Source of the DNA: Paraburkholderia acidipaludis NBRC 101816
GTDB lineage: Bacteria; Pseudomonadota; Gammaproteobacteria; Burkholderiales; Burkholderiaceae
Direction: 5' to 3'
DNA: 64,000 nt
NCBI RefSeq assembly: GCF_000684975.1
Contig: NZ_BAXZ01000009.1
Coordinates: forward strand, 1-64,000
In this document: piece after piece, positions 16,745 through 25,531 of the stretch
Layout of the letters: each line of letters opens with the position of its first letter
Numbering within the stretch: the first letter of the stretch is position 1
The notes under the pieces: generated by a model
Told to the model about the DNA's origin: nothing
What the model saw: only the letters and a program-made list of their open reading frames with translations
Databases searched by the model: none
Position numbers and translations under genes: made by a program

Positions 16745-17806
16745 ATGGCAGCAGTACAACTGAACGGCATCTACAAGCGCTACGGCGACACCCAGGTCGT
16801 GCACGGCGTCGACCTCGACATCGAGGACGGCGAGTTCGTCGTGCTGGTCGGCCCGTCGGGCTGCGGCAAGACCACGCTCATGCGCATGATCGCCGGTCTC
16901 GAAGACATCAGCGGGGGGGAGCTCACCATCGGCGGCGCGCGCGCGAACCATCTGCCGCCGCAGCAGCGCAACGTGTCGATGGTGTTCCAGAGCTACGCGC
17001 TCTATCCGCATCTTTCGGTGTACGACAATATCGCGTTCGGCCCGCGCATTCGCAAGGAGCGCGAAGAAGGCTTCAAGCCGCGCATCGAGGCGGCGGCGAA
17101 GATGCTCAACCTCTCGAACTACCTGGAGCGCCTGCCGCGCGCGCTCTCGGGCGGCCAGCGCCAGCGCGTGGCGATGGGGCGTGCGGTGGTGCGCGAGCCC
17201 TCGCTTTTCCTCTTCGACGAACCGCTTTCGAATCTCGACGCCAAGCTGCGCGTGCAGATGCGCACCGAAATCAAGGCGCTGCACCAGCGGCTGCGCAATA
17301 CGGTGGTGTACGTGACGCACGACCAGATCGAGGCGATGACGATGGCCGACCGGATCGTCGTGATGAACTCGGGCCGCATCGAGCAGATCGGCCGGCCGCT
17401 CGATCTCTACGACAAGCCCGCGAACCTGTTCGTGGCGGGCTTCCTCGGCTCGCCTTCGATGAACTTCGCGACGGGCAAGGTGATGAGCGACGCACGCGGC
17501 ACGGCGCTCGTGCTGGACGACGGCGTGCGCATTGCGATACCCGAGGGCAAGGCGGAAGCGGGCGCGAACGTCACGCTCGGCATTCGCCCCGAGCATATCG
17601 AGGCGGGCGGCGACGTGCCGTTCAACGTCGAGGTGATCGAGCCGACTGGCGCCGAGACCCACCTGTACGGGAAAATAGGCGGTTCCACCTGGTGCGTCAC
17701 CACGCGCGCCCGGCCGCAGGTCGAGCCGGGGCGGCGCATGACACTCGGTTTGCCTCTCGCGCACCTGCATCTGTTCGATACCGAAAGCGGCAAGCGGCTC
17801 GACTGA
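16745..17806 (+). CDS. Sugar ABC transporter ATPase, UgpC/MalK type
   Basis: A 353-residue ABC ATPase. Walker A GPSGCGKT (36-43), Q-loop near FQSYALYPH, signature LSGGQ (134-138), Walker B LFLFDEP (154-160) and the H-loop in YVTHDQIEAMT are all intact. The C-terminal third (about 240-353) is a TOBE/OB regulatory domain with LGIRPEHIE, as in MalK and UgpC. It drives the permease pair encoded divergently (12384-14227), the only ATPase in the cluster. Lies between the SDR and the RpiR gene. Confidence 0.92.
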   Translation: MAAVQLNGIYKRYGDTQVVHGVDLDIEDGEFVVLVGPSGCGKTTLMRMIAGLEDISGGELTIGGARANHLPPQQRNVSMVFQSYALYPHLSVYDNIAFGPRIRKEREEGFKPRIEAAAKMLNLSNYLERLPRALSGGQRQRVAMGRAVVREPSLFLFDEPLSNLDAKLRVQMRTEIKALHQRLRNTVVYVTHDQIEAMTMADRIVVMNSGRIEQIGRPLDLYDKPANLFVAGFLGSPSMNFATGKVMSDARGTALVLDDGVRIAIPEGKAEAGANVTLGIRPEHIEAGGDVPFNVEVIEPTGAETHLYGKIGGSTWCVTTRARPQVEPGRRMTLGLPLAHLHLFDTESGKRLD

Positions 17807-17860
17807 GACTGAACTGAATACGACACTGAGCGTCGGGCGCATCGGTCAATCCATGGGATA

Positions 17861-18742
17861 TTGAGCTTGCCGGTCTCCAACCTGATTCATCACATCCGCA
17901 ACGTGGCCGAGTCGCTGCGACCCGCGGAGCGCAAAGTCGCCGAGATGGTGCTTGCCGACATCGACTTTGCGATGCGCGCGAGCATTACCGAACTCGCGCA
18001 GCGGGCCGAGGTTTCGGAGCCCTCGGTTACGCGTTTTTGCCGCGCGGTGGGCGCGCACGGCCTGCGCGACTTCAAGATGCGGCTCGCGCAGAGCGCGGCG
18101 GGCGGCCTGCCGTATGCGGCGGCGTCGGCCGAGGTGGCAAGCGGCGACGCCGTTGGCACGCTGCTCGACAAGGTGACCGAATCGGTCGTGCAGGGCATGA
18201 CGCTCGCGCGCGCTTCGCTCGACCCCGCGGTGTTCGAAGCGGCAATGGCGGCCTTGGGCAGTGCGCGGCGCGTCTATTTTTTCGGCGTGGGCGCGGGTTC
18301 GGGGCTCGTGGCGCAGGATGCCGCGCTGCGCCTGCTGCAGCTCGACATTGCCGCGAGCGCGTTCACGGACGCGCATCTGCAACGGCTCTACGCGGGTCTG
18401 CTTGAGCCCGGCGACGTGGCGTTCGCGATCTCGCAGTCGGGCCGCAGCGTGGAGGTGAACGAGAGCATCCAGATCGCGAAGGAGCGCGGCGCGACCACCA
18501 TCGCGCTTACGAATGCGGGCTCGCGGCTGGCCTGGATCGTGGACATTCCGCTGCTGCTGCGCGTGCCGCCGGCCACCGAGCCGCAGGCGCCGGGCGTCGC
18601 GCGCCTCGCGCATCTGGCGGTGATCGACGCGCTCGCGATAGGCGTGGCGCTCGGACTCAAGCCGAAGACGCTGGAGAAGATGCGCGACGCGCAGGCACGC
18701 AGCGACGGCGAAACGCCCGAAGTGGCGAGCGACGATACCTGA
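17861..18742 (+). CDS. MurR/RpiR-family transcriptional regulator
   Basis: A 293-residue regulator with an N-terminal HTH_6 domain (about 1-80; SITELAQRAEVSEPSVTRFC is the HTH) and a C-terminal SIS sugar-phosphate sensor domain (about 125-260; VYFFGVGAGSGLVAQDA and FAISQSGRSVEV). Such proteins sense phosphorylated sugars. The start is uncertain: a TTG at 17861 gives the full HTH, whereas the ATG at 17853 is in another frame and stops after three codons. Last gene of the plus-strand operon and likely controller of the whole uptake cluster. Confidence 0.87.
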   Translation: MSLPVSNLIHHIRNVAESLRPAERKVAEMVLADIDFAMRASITELAQRAEVSEPSVTRFCRAVGAHGLRDFKMRLAQSAAGGLPYAAASAEVASGDAVGTLLDKVTESVVQGMTLARASLDPAVFEAAMAALGSARRVYFFGVGAGSGLVAQDAALRLLQLDIAASAFTDAHLQRLYAGLLEPGDVAFAISQSGRSVEVNESIQIAKERGATTIALTNAGSRLAWIVDIPLLLRVPPATEPQAPGVARLAHLAVIDALAIGVALGLKPKTLEKMRDAQARSDGETPEVASDDT

Positions 18743-18760
18743 CGGGGTAACTGAGGCGGC

Positions 18761-20221
18761 TCAGGCTGCCGCGCGCGGTACGAGCCGCACCGGCATGGTG
18801 TCCGGCACCATCGTGAACTGCTGGACCTCGGTGATTTTCTCAGGGTCGATCATCAGTTCTACCTGGAATTCCTTCATCAACATCGAAAGCGCGAGGCGCA
18901 TCTCCACGGTCGCGAGATGCCGCCCGGGGCATACGCGCGGTCCCGCGCCGAACTGCAGATAGGCGCGCACGTCGTGCGCGCCGCGCGGCTCGCCTTCTTG
19001 CCCCTCGTACTCCTGATGCTCCTGGCGGCGCAGCCAGCGATAGGGATCGTAGCGTTGCGGGTCGGCGAAATTTTTTTCGTCGAGCATGGCGGGGCGCGAT
19101 AGGAAGAACATGCGTGTGCCCTTCGGCAGCGCCACGCCGCCCACCACCACGTCCTCCAGCGGCTCGAACGAATGGATCGAGGCCACGGGGCGCAGGCGTG
19201 TCGCTTCGATGCAGACGGCCTCGAAGAGGTCGAGGTCTTTCAGCGTCGCGTAATCGGGGCACACGGGGGCTTCGCCCAGCACGCGGCGGGCTTCGTCGCC
19301 AAGGGTTGCCTGCAGCGCCGGATCGGCGGCGAGATAGGGCATGGTCCACGCGATCGAGTGGGCCGTGGTGTCCTCGCCGGCCAGCAGCAGCGTGATCACG
19401 TTCGCCGCGATGTGCGCGTCGGTGATCGTCGAGCCGGGCTCCTGCTGCTGCACGAGCATCGCTTCGAGCAGGTTGCGCGGCGTTTCCGGGGGATCGTCGC
19501 GCATGCGCTCGCGCGCGCGCGCCATCGTGGCGCGCACGTAGCGGTGCACCTCGGCCAGCGACGCTTCGAGCCTGCGGTCGCGCGGCAGCTTCACATAGCG
19601 CCACCAGGGGAACAGCGCGTTGGTGCGCGACATCACGCCCGGCAGGATCTGCGCCAGATGCTCCTGGATCACGCCCTGATCGCGTTCGAGCGTGCGCGGG
19701 TCGTCGCCGAAGGCCAGCGCGCTCGTGACGTCGACGGTATAGCGCTTCAGGTCCTCCACCATTTCCACGGTCTCGCCGCGTTGCGACGCGCGCAGCCAGC
19801 GTGCGCGCAGACGGGCGGCGATGTCGGCGAGCGTCGGGTAGAAGGCTTTGACGTTCGGGACCGAGAGCGCCTGCATTACGAGGCGCCGCTGCGGTTCCCA
19901 GGTGGCGCCTTCGGCGGAGAAGAGGCCGTTGAAGCCCATTTCGCTGAACACCGCTTCGATGGGCTGATAGCGGCGATAGCGGTGCGGCCGCTCGCGCATG
20001 ATGCCCTGGATCAGTTCGGTATCGGTCCAGATCGTGATGGGCACGCCCGCGACTTCGAAGCGATACGGCGCACCCAGTTCTTCGGCCCAGTCTTCGAGGA
20101 TCCGGTGCAGCCGCGGCGGCGCGAGCTGCAGCAGGTTGCCGATGAGCGGCAGGCCGCGCGGACAGGGCAGGTCGGCGATGGTCCGCGGCGTCGTGCGGGG
20201 TCCGGCGGATGCCGTGCTCAT
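18761..20221 (-). CDS. Cytochrome P450
   Basis: A 486-residue P450. The I-helix oxygen-activation motif AGEDTTAHS is near 281-289, the K-helix ExxR is EATR at 339-342, and the heme-binding loop FGAGPRVCPGRHLA contains the axial Cys431. Start ATG at 20221 has GAGGAC upstream; a longer frame to 20257 is less likely. There is no membrane anchor or fused reductase, so it is a soluble monooxygenase that needs external redox partners, none adjacent. The sequence class resembles long-chain/eukaryote-like P450s more than CYP101-type camphor enzymes. It is downstream of two IclR genes on the same strand. Substrate unknown. Confidence 0.92.
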   Translation of the reverse strand: MSTASAGPRTTPRTIADLPCPRGLPLIGNLLQLAPPRLHRILEDWAEELGAPYRFEVAGVPITIWTDTELIQGIMRERPHRYRRYQPIEAVFSEMGFNGLFSAEGATWEPQRRLVMQALSVPNVKAFYPTLADIAARLRARWLRASQRGETVEMVEDLKRYTVDVTSALAFGDDPRTLERDQGVIQEHLAQILPGVMSRTNALFPWWRYVKLPRDRRLEASLAEVHRYVRATMARARERMRDDPPETPRNLLEAMLVQQQEPGSTITDAHIAANVITLLLAGEDTTAHSIAWTMPYLAADPALQATLGDEARRVLGEAPVCPDYATLKDLDLFEAVCIEATRLRPVASIHSFEPLEDVVVGGVALPKGTRMFFLSRPAMLDEKNFADPQRYDPYRWLRRQEHQEYEGQEGEPRGAHDVRAYLQFGAGPRVCPGRHLATVEMRLALSMLMKEFQVELMIDPEKITEVQQFTMVPDTMPVRLVPRAAA

Positions 20222-20272
20222 GGATGGGGTCCTCGGGCTTGGGCCGTGTCGGGTCACACGAATCGAGGGCGA

Positions 20273-21103
20273 TTATAGCGGCGTGGCGGCCGCGCCCTCC
20301 ATATACCCGAAACGCCGCGAGAGCCGTTGCGCGGCGGCCAGCAGCTCCTGCGCGGGCGGGCATTCGCTGGCCGTTTCCATGATGCCCGAGGGGCCCATCA
20401 GCGCGAGCACGAGGCACACGTTGCCCGTGTGATCGAAGACCGGCGCGGCCACGGTGCTGATGCCGGGCACGGGCTTGTCGAGCGCCGTGTCGATGCCCGT
20501 GGCGCGGATCGCCGCGAGCCGCTCGCGGTACGCTGGCGTTTCACCGTCGCCCTCGCGCGCACCGGCAAGCCGCAGCGCGTCCTGCGCGAGCAGTTCGGCG
20601 CGCACTTCGTCGTCGAGCCAGGCAGCCAGCACGCGGCCGATCGCCGTGTGCACGATCGACATGACCGTGCCGGGCCGCAGGCTCACGTGCAGCGGCCACG
20701 CCGATTCTTCGAGCCGCACGACCGTCGGGCCGAGCGGCCCCGGCACGGCCAGCGCGACGCTCATGCCGGTGGCGGCGGCGAGGCCCACGAGCTCGGCGTC
20801 GGCTTCGCGCACGGGCGAGAGGCGCGCGAGGCCGATGAGACCGAGTTCGAGGCCAAGCGGGCCCGCTTCGTAACGGCCCGCCGCGTCGCGGGCAAGAAGG
20901 CCGATCTTCTGCAGGCTCACCAGATGCGGAAACGCCTTGGCGGGGACCATGCCCGCTGCGGCCGCGAGGTCGCGCAGCGCGAGCGGCGTGCCCGCCGCGA
21001 CGAGCGCCGCGAGCAGCTCGCCCGTCACGTCGAGCGACTGGATGCCGCGTTGCGGCTTGTCCGCGGGCGCTTCCTGCGCGGCTTGCTGGCTTACTCGGGG
21101 CAT
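20273..21103 (-). CDS. IclR-family transcriptional regulator (copy A)
   Basis: A 276-residue IclR protein: N-terminal winged helix (about 20-80, with LRDLAAAAGMVPAKAFPHLVSL) and C-terminal effector domain (about 95-270) that binds small organic or aromatic acids. It overlaps the upstream paralogue (copy B) by 13 bp and is clearly homologous to it along its length (shared QRGIQS, HLVSL/YLVSL, GRYE.GPL.L.LGL, PLHV.L..GTVMS). The gene precedes the P450 (51 bp) on the same strand. Confidence 0.88.
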   Translation of the reverse strand: MPRVSQQAAQEAPADKPQRGIQSLDVTGELLAALVAAGTPLALRDLAAAAGMVPAKAFPHLVSLQKIGLLARDAAGRYEAGPLGLELGLIGLARLSPVREADAELVGLAAATGMSVALAVPGPLGPTVVRLEESAWPLHVSLRPGTVMSIVHTAIGRVLAAWLDDEVRAELLAQDALRLAGAREGDGETPAYRERLAAIRATGIDTALDKPVPGISTVAAPVFDHTGNVCLVLALMGPSGIMETASECPPAQELLAAAQRLSRRFGYMEGAAATPL

Positions 21104-21978
21104 GGCTGTGTCGATGGAAAAGCGGCCGCGCCGATCTCGCCGGCGGCTTCGCGCAGCGCGCGCACGACTGCACCGTTAGCACGGACGTCGAGCGCGCCGC
21201 TTGCGCCGATAGCCGTAAGCGTGAGCGCCAGCTCTCCATTGCGGCCGCGCACGGGCACGCAGACGCTGCTCACACCGGGGCTGGGCGCGTCGACGCCGTA
21301 GTCGAAGCCGCGCGCGCGGATGGCCTCGAACATGGCGGTGAGGGCGGCGTCCGGCGCATCCGGATGGGCCGTGGCCGGTGCGGCGGTGGCGTTGGCCGTG
21401 CCGCGCCACACCGGCTGCGCGCTCTGGCCGGCCCACATCGCCCGCAGGGCATCGGGCGCGAGGAACGCGCAGAACACGCGGCCCGTGGACGTGGCCGGCA
21501 GCGACATCACAGTGCCCACGTGCAGGTTCACGTGCAGCGGCAGGCTGGCATGCTCGTAGCGCACGATCGTCGGTCCCTGCGGCCCGGCGATGCACAGCGC
21601 GACGCTGCAGCCGAGCGTTTGCGCCAGCGCCGAGGCCTGCGGCACCGCCTCGCGCAGCGCGCGCTGCTGACCGAGATGCAGCAGGCCGAGGCGCAGCGCG
21701 AGCGGCCCCGGCTCGTAGCGGCCGGAGAGCGAGTCGCGCTTGATGAGCCCAAGGCGCGTGAGGCTCACGAGATACGCGTGCGCCTGGCTCGACGGCAACT
21801 CGCCGCTCGCCGCGAGGTCGCCGGGCGCGAGCGGCGCGCGCGCGTCGGCGAGCGCGCGCAGCAGGCGGCCGGCCACCTCCACGCTCTGGATGCCGCGCTG
21901 GGTGCGCGCGGCGGCCCGAGCGCCAGTGTCGCCGGGGGGCTCGGTCAGGCTCGCGCGCTCGTTGCGACGTCGGTTCAC
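21091..21978 (-). CDS. IclR-family transcriptional regulator (copy B)
   Basis: A tandem paralogue of the preceding gene, with the same winged helix (PGDLAASGELPSSQAHAYLVSL) and effector domain, about 295 residues. It has an insertion rich in Ala and Thr (around TANATAAPATAHPDAP) relative to copy A. Start is ambiguous: GTG at 21978 is preferred, but the frame runs on to a GTG at 22041. It is divergent from the hydrolase at 22278 and faces the dyad at 22065-22088, so it is a plausible regulator of that operon. Confidence 0.85.
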   Translation of the reverse strand: MNRRRNERASLTEPPGDTGARAAARTQRGIQSVEVAGRLLRALADARAPLAPGDLAASGELPSSQAHAYLVSLTRLGLIKRDSLSGRYEPGPLALRLGLLHLGQQRALREAVPQASALAQTLGCSVALCIAGPQGPTIVRYEHASLPLHVNLHVGTVMSLPATSTGRVFCAFLAPDALRAMWAGQSAQPVWRGTANATAAPATAHPDAPDAALTAMFEAIRARGFDYGVDAPSPGVSSVCVPVRGRNGELALTLTAIGASGALDVRANGAVVRALREAAGEIGAAAFPSTQPCPE

Positions 21979-22064
21979 AGCGGTTCTCGGATTCAAAAAG
22001 GGCACATGGTAACTGAACAACCTGCGCGGACGGCCCGCCACGCTAGTTTCGCCGTCTCATTAAA

Positions 22065-22115
22065 CAATAGCGAGTGTATTCGCTATTGACAAACAAAAAC
22101 AGGAGGGCCTAATAT
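22065..22115 (+). promoter_or_regulatory. Promoter with overlapping dyad for the hydrolase/hydroxylase operon
   Basis: A near-consensus promoter points right: TTGACA (22086-22091), 18-bp spacer, TAATAT (22110-22115), followed by a leader of about 155 nt. The -35 box is overlapped by a perfect inverted repeat CAATAGCGA (22065-22073) / TCGCTATTG (22080-22088) with a 6-bp spacer. This is the expected geometry for an IclR-type operator; binding would block polymerase or, with ligand, recruit it. Confidence 0.72.
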
Positions 22116-22277
22116 GGCCTCACCCCGGCAGAACAACCGTTCATTCAATCCAACACGGGGCGAGACACACACCGGCCGGCACGCTGCCAGTGGCATTTGC
22201 CACTTCCGCGTCCCGGCACGATCGGCCCCGCGCCCTCGCCCCGCGTCCCCTCACGTCCCACGATACGGAGACTCACG

Positions 22278-23237
22278 ATGGCAAAGGCGTTCGCATCCCA
22301 GGCCGACCTCGAAGAGAAAAAGGTCACGTTCACGCAGCTTTCCGAAAACGCGTACGCGTACACCACGGAAGGCGATCCGAATTCGGGCGTCATCATCGGC
22401 GACGACGGCGTGCTGATCGTCGACACCACCGCGACGCCGGCCATGGCGCAGGACCTCATCGCGAAGATCCGCAGCGTCACCGACAAGCCCATCAAATACG
22501 TCGTGCTCTCGCACTACCACGCGGTGCGCGTGCTGGGCGCTTCGGCGTACTTCAAGGAGGGCGCGCAGCAGATCGTCGCGAGCCGCGGCACGTACGAGAT
22601 GATCGTCGAGCGCGGCGAGGCCGACATGAAGTCGGAAATCGAGCGCTTCCCGCGCCTCTTCGCCGGCGTGGAAACCGTGCCGGGCCTCACGTGGCCCACG
22701 CTCGTGTTCGAGAAGGAAATCACGCTGTTCCTCGGCAAGCTCGAAGTGAAAATCGCGCACCTGGGCTCGGGCCATACGAAGGGCGATACGGTGGTGTGGC
22801 TGCCCTCGCAGAAGGTGCTGTTCTCGGGCGACCTCGTGGAATACGACGCGGCGTGCTATTGCGGCGACGCGCAGCTGGCCGACTGGCCCGCCACGCTCGA
22901 AGCGCTGCGCGCGCTCAAGCCCGAAAAGCTCGTGCCGGGCCGCGGCCCCGCGCTCCTCACGCCGGCGGAAGTGGACAAGGGCCTCGACTATACGAAGGAC
23001 TTCGTGACGACGCTGCTCGCCCAGGGCCGCAAGGCCGTGGAACGCAAGCTCGACCTCAAGCAGTCCATGGCGCTCACGCGCGAGGCGATGGACCCGAAGT
23101 TCGGCCATGTCTTCATCTACGAGCACTGCCTGCCCTTCGACGTTTCGCGCGCCTATGACGAGGCGAGCGGCATCACGCATCCGCGCATCTGGACCGCGCA
23201 GCGCGACAAGGAGATGTGGGACGCGCTGCAGGATTGA
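22278..23237 (+). CDS. MBL-fold metallo-hydrolase with altered metal site
   Basis: A 319-residue metallo-beta-lactamase-fold protein. The first strand pair and loop DDGVLIVDTTATP are canonical. Metal ligands differ from the family: HYHAVR (79-84) retains both leading histidines but has V83-R84 where Asp-His is expected, H166 and D185 are retained (GHTKGD, SGDLVEYD), and a final position reads GRG (R222) rather than GHG. Site 1 therefore looks intact and site 2 lost, suggesting a mononuclear enzyme or a non-hydrolytic role. ATG at 22278; first gene of the operon with the flavoprotein (29 bp downstream). Substrate unknown. Confidence 0.85.
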   Translation: MAKAFASQADLEEKKVTFTQLSENAYAYTTEGDPNSGVIIGDDGVLIVDTTATPAMAQDLIAKIRSVTDKPIKYVVLSHYHAVRVLGASAYFKEGAQQIVASRGTYEMIVERGEADMKSEIERFPRLFAGVETVPGLTWPTLVFEKEITLFLGKLEVKIAHLGSGHTKGDTVVWLPSQKVLFSGDLVEYDAACYCGDAQLADWPATLEALRALKPEKLVPGRGPALLTPAEVDKGLDYTKDFVTTLLAQGRKAVERKLDLKQSMALTREAMDPKFGHVFIYEHCLPFDVSRAYDEASGITHPRIWTAQRDKEMWDALQD

Positions 23238-23266
23238 GGCACGGCCACATGGCAGGAGATATAACG

Positions 23267-24988
23267 ATGATCGATTATCAGGCGCTGACGTTCGAGTACG
23301 AGCGCTGCGACGAACAGGGTGCGGGTGCCGAGGGCGCCGATAAGCGCCTGCATCCCGTAGCGGTGGTGGGCGCCGGGCCCGTGGGGCTCGCAACCGCCAT
23401 CGACCTCGCGCAGCAGGGCGTGTCCGTCGTGCTGGTGGACGACGACTGCACGCTCTCCACCGGCTCGCGCGCCATCTGCTTCTCGAAGCGCTCGCTCGAC
23501 ATCTTCGACCGGCTCGGCTGCGGCGAGCGCATGGTCGAAAAGGGCGTGAGCTGGAACGTGGGCAAGGTGTTCCGCAAGGACGAGCTGGTCTACACCTTCA
23601 ACCTGCTGCCCGAGAGCGGGCATCATCGTCCGGCTTTCGTCAATCTTCAGCAGTACTACGTGGAAGGCTTTCTGCTGGAGCGCGCCCGCGAGCTGCCGAA
23701 TCTCGAGATCCGCTGGAAGAGCAAGGTGACGGGGCTCGCGCAGCGCGGCACGCCGGGCACGGAGGGCGCGCATGCGGCGCTGACCGTCGAGACGCCCGAC
23801 GGCCCCTACGAGCTGCTGGCGCGCTACGTGGTGGCTTCGGACGGCTCGCGCAGCCCGCTGCGCAAGTTGCTGGGCCTCGATAGCCACGGCCGCACGTTCA
23901 AGGATCGCTTCCTGATCGCCGACGTGAAGATGGAGGCCGATTTCCCGACCGAACGCTGGTTCTGGTTCGATCCGCCGTTTCACCCGAACCAGTCGGTGCT
24001 GCTGCATCGTCAGCCCGACAACGTCTGGCGCATCGACTTCCAGCTCGGCTGGGACGCCGATCCCGTGCTGGAGAAGACGCCCGAGCGCGTGATTCCGCGC
24101 GTGCGCGCGCTGCTGGGGCCGGACGTGAAGTTCGAGCTGGAGTGGGTGAGCATCTATACGTTTTCGTGTTTGCGCATGGACCGTTTCCGGCACGGCAACG
24201 TGCTGTTCGCGGGAGACTCGGCCCACCTCGTTTCGCCGTTCGGCGCGCGCGGCGCGAACAGCGGCTTCCAGGACGCGGAGAATCTGGCATGGAAGCTTGC
24301 GGCGGTGCTGGAAGCCCGCGCGCCCGATGCGCTGCTCGACACCTATGCCAGCGAACGCGAGTACGCGGCCGACGAGAACATCCGCAACTCCACGCGCTCG
24401 ACCGACTTCATCACGCCGAAGAGTGCGGTGAGCCGCGTGTTCCGCGACGCCGTGCTGACACTCGCGCGCGAACATGCGTTCGCACGCCAGCTCGTGAACA
24501 GCGGGCGGCTTTCGGTGCCCGCGGTGCTGAGCGAGTCGTCGCTCAACACGGCCGACGAAGACGCATTCGTCGGACGCATGGTGCCGGGCGCATCCTGCGC
24601 CGATGCGCCGGTCATAGACGTGCAAGGCCGCGAAGCCTGGCTGCTCGCGCAACTCGGCGACTGCTTCACGGGACTCGTTTTTTGTGCGGCGGGCGCGGTT
24701 CTGGATGCGCAAACGATTGCGTCGCTCGAATCGCTCGCGAATGGGCCTGTTCCCGCAAAAATCGTGGCGGTGGTGCAAGGCGAGGGCGCCGTGCCTTCGG
24801 GACTGCCAGGCTCCGCAACGATCCTGCGTGACGGCGAGGGGCTCGCGGCACAACGCTACGATGCCGAGGCGGGGGCGTTCTATCTGATTCGTCCAGACCA
24901 GCACGTATGCGCGCGCTGGCGGCGTGTCGACACGGATCGTCTTGCGCACGCCCTCAAGCGGGCGCTGTGCGTGCAAGGCACGGCATGA
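23267..24988 (+). CDS. FAD-dependent aromatic hydroxylase (MhpA/PheA-like)
   Basis: A 573-residue flavoprotein monooxygenase. GAGPVG (35-40) is the FAD-binding loop, ASDGSRSPLR the DG motif, and LFAGDSAHLVSPFGARGANSG the GD motif. The C-terminal third is the thioredoxin-like domain seen in MhpA- and phenol-hydroxylase-type enzymes. It would hydroxylate an aromatic compound with NAD(P)H and O2. ATG at 23267 has GGAG a few bases upstream; an ATG at 23249 is less well supported. Co-operonic with the metallo-hydrolase and the DUF2783 protein. Actual substrate not deducible. Confidence 0.87.
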   Translation: MIDYQALTFEYERCDEQGAGAEGADKRLHPVAVVGAGPVGLATAIDLAQQGVSVVLVDDDCTLSTGSRAICFSKRSLDIFDRLGCGERMVEKGVSWNVGKVFRKDELVYTFNLLPESGHHRPAFVNLQQYYVEGFLLERARELPNLEIRWKSKVTGLAQRGTPGTEGAHAALTVETPDGPYELLARYVVASDGSRSPLRKLLGLDSHGRTFKDRFLIADVKMEADFPTERWFWFDPPFHPNQSVLLHRQPDNVWRIDFQLGWDADPVLEKTPERVIPRVRALLGPDVKFELEWVSIYTFSCLRMDRFRHGNVLFAGDSAHLVSPFGARGANSGFQDAENLAWKLAAVLEARAPDALLDTYASEREYAADENIRNSTRSTDFITPKSAVSRVFRDAVLTLAREHAFARQLVNSGRLSVPAVLSESSLNTADEDAFVGRMVPGASCADAPVIDVQGREAWLLAQLGDCFTGLVFCAAGAVLDAQTIASLESLANGPVPAKIVAVVQGEGAVPSGLPGSATILRDGEGLAAQRYDAEAGAFYLIRPDQHVCARWRRVDTDRLAHALKRALCVQGTA

Positions 24989-25045
24989 CGGCCGGCCGCC
25001 GCGCGAGCGGGCGGCCAGTGCAACGACAACAGGCAGGAGACAAGC

Positions 25046-25276
25046 ATGCTCAACACCCAACCGAACTTCACGCGTCCCGACGACTTCTACGAAGCGCTGA
25101 TCGACATGCATCGCGATCTGGACGAAGCGCAGAGCCAATCCGCCAACGCGCAGCTCATTCTCCTGCTGGCCAATCACGTGGGCGAGCACGAGGCGCTCAT
25201 GGAAGCGATCCGCTATGCGCGCGGCGGCGTGGTCGCCCCTTCGTCGAATGGCGCGGACGGCAAGCTGGCTGCTTGA
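25046..25276 (+). CDS. DUF2783 domain protein
   Basis: A 76-residue soluble protein matching DUF2783: MLNTQPNFTRPDDFYEALID at the N terminus, followed by LILLLANHVGEHEALMEAI. It is predicted as mostly helical with acidic patches. It has a good Shine-Dalgarno (GGCAGGAGA) and follows the flavoprotein by 57 bp. Its constant association with MBL and FAD hydroxylase genes suggests a small subunit or stabiliser, but function is unknown. Confidence 0.82.
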   Translation: MLNTQPNFTRPDDFYEALIDMHRDLDEAQSQSANAQLILLLANHVGEHEALMEAIRYARGGVVAPSSNGADGKLAA

Positions 25277-25423
25277 TCCATGCTTGATCCGCGCTTGATG
25301 TGTGATTGATACGCACGGCCAGCGAGGGCGGGTCATGCAGCCTCCTTTTCGTCCTACCTTTCCTCCTCGCGCTTTCGCGTGACTTTCGCGGTGCTTACCG
25401 TATCGCCACCCATGCGTAATGAT

Positions 25424-25450
25424 TAAAGAGCACGGGGGCAACGCCGTTAA
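25424..25450 (+). promoter_or_regulatory. Sigma-28 (FliA) type promoter
   Basis: TAAA (25424-25427), a 15-bp spacer, then GCCGTTAA (25443-25450). Against the flagellar FliA consensus TAAA-N15-GCCGATAA this has the exact spacing and 7 of 8 matches in the -10 element. It lies about 80 bp before the likely start of the cNMP/FliG-like gene and points into that three-gene operon. Nothing else of note is visible between 25277 and 25531. Confidence 0.72.
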
Positions 25451-25531
25451 CGCGTCATATAGCAATCACGAATAGCCGCACCGCAACGGGTCGGCGGCGT
25501 GCTGCACATATGCCACACCGGGGGAAAGGCT

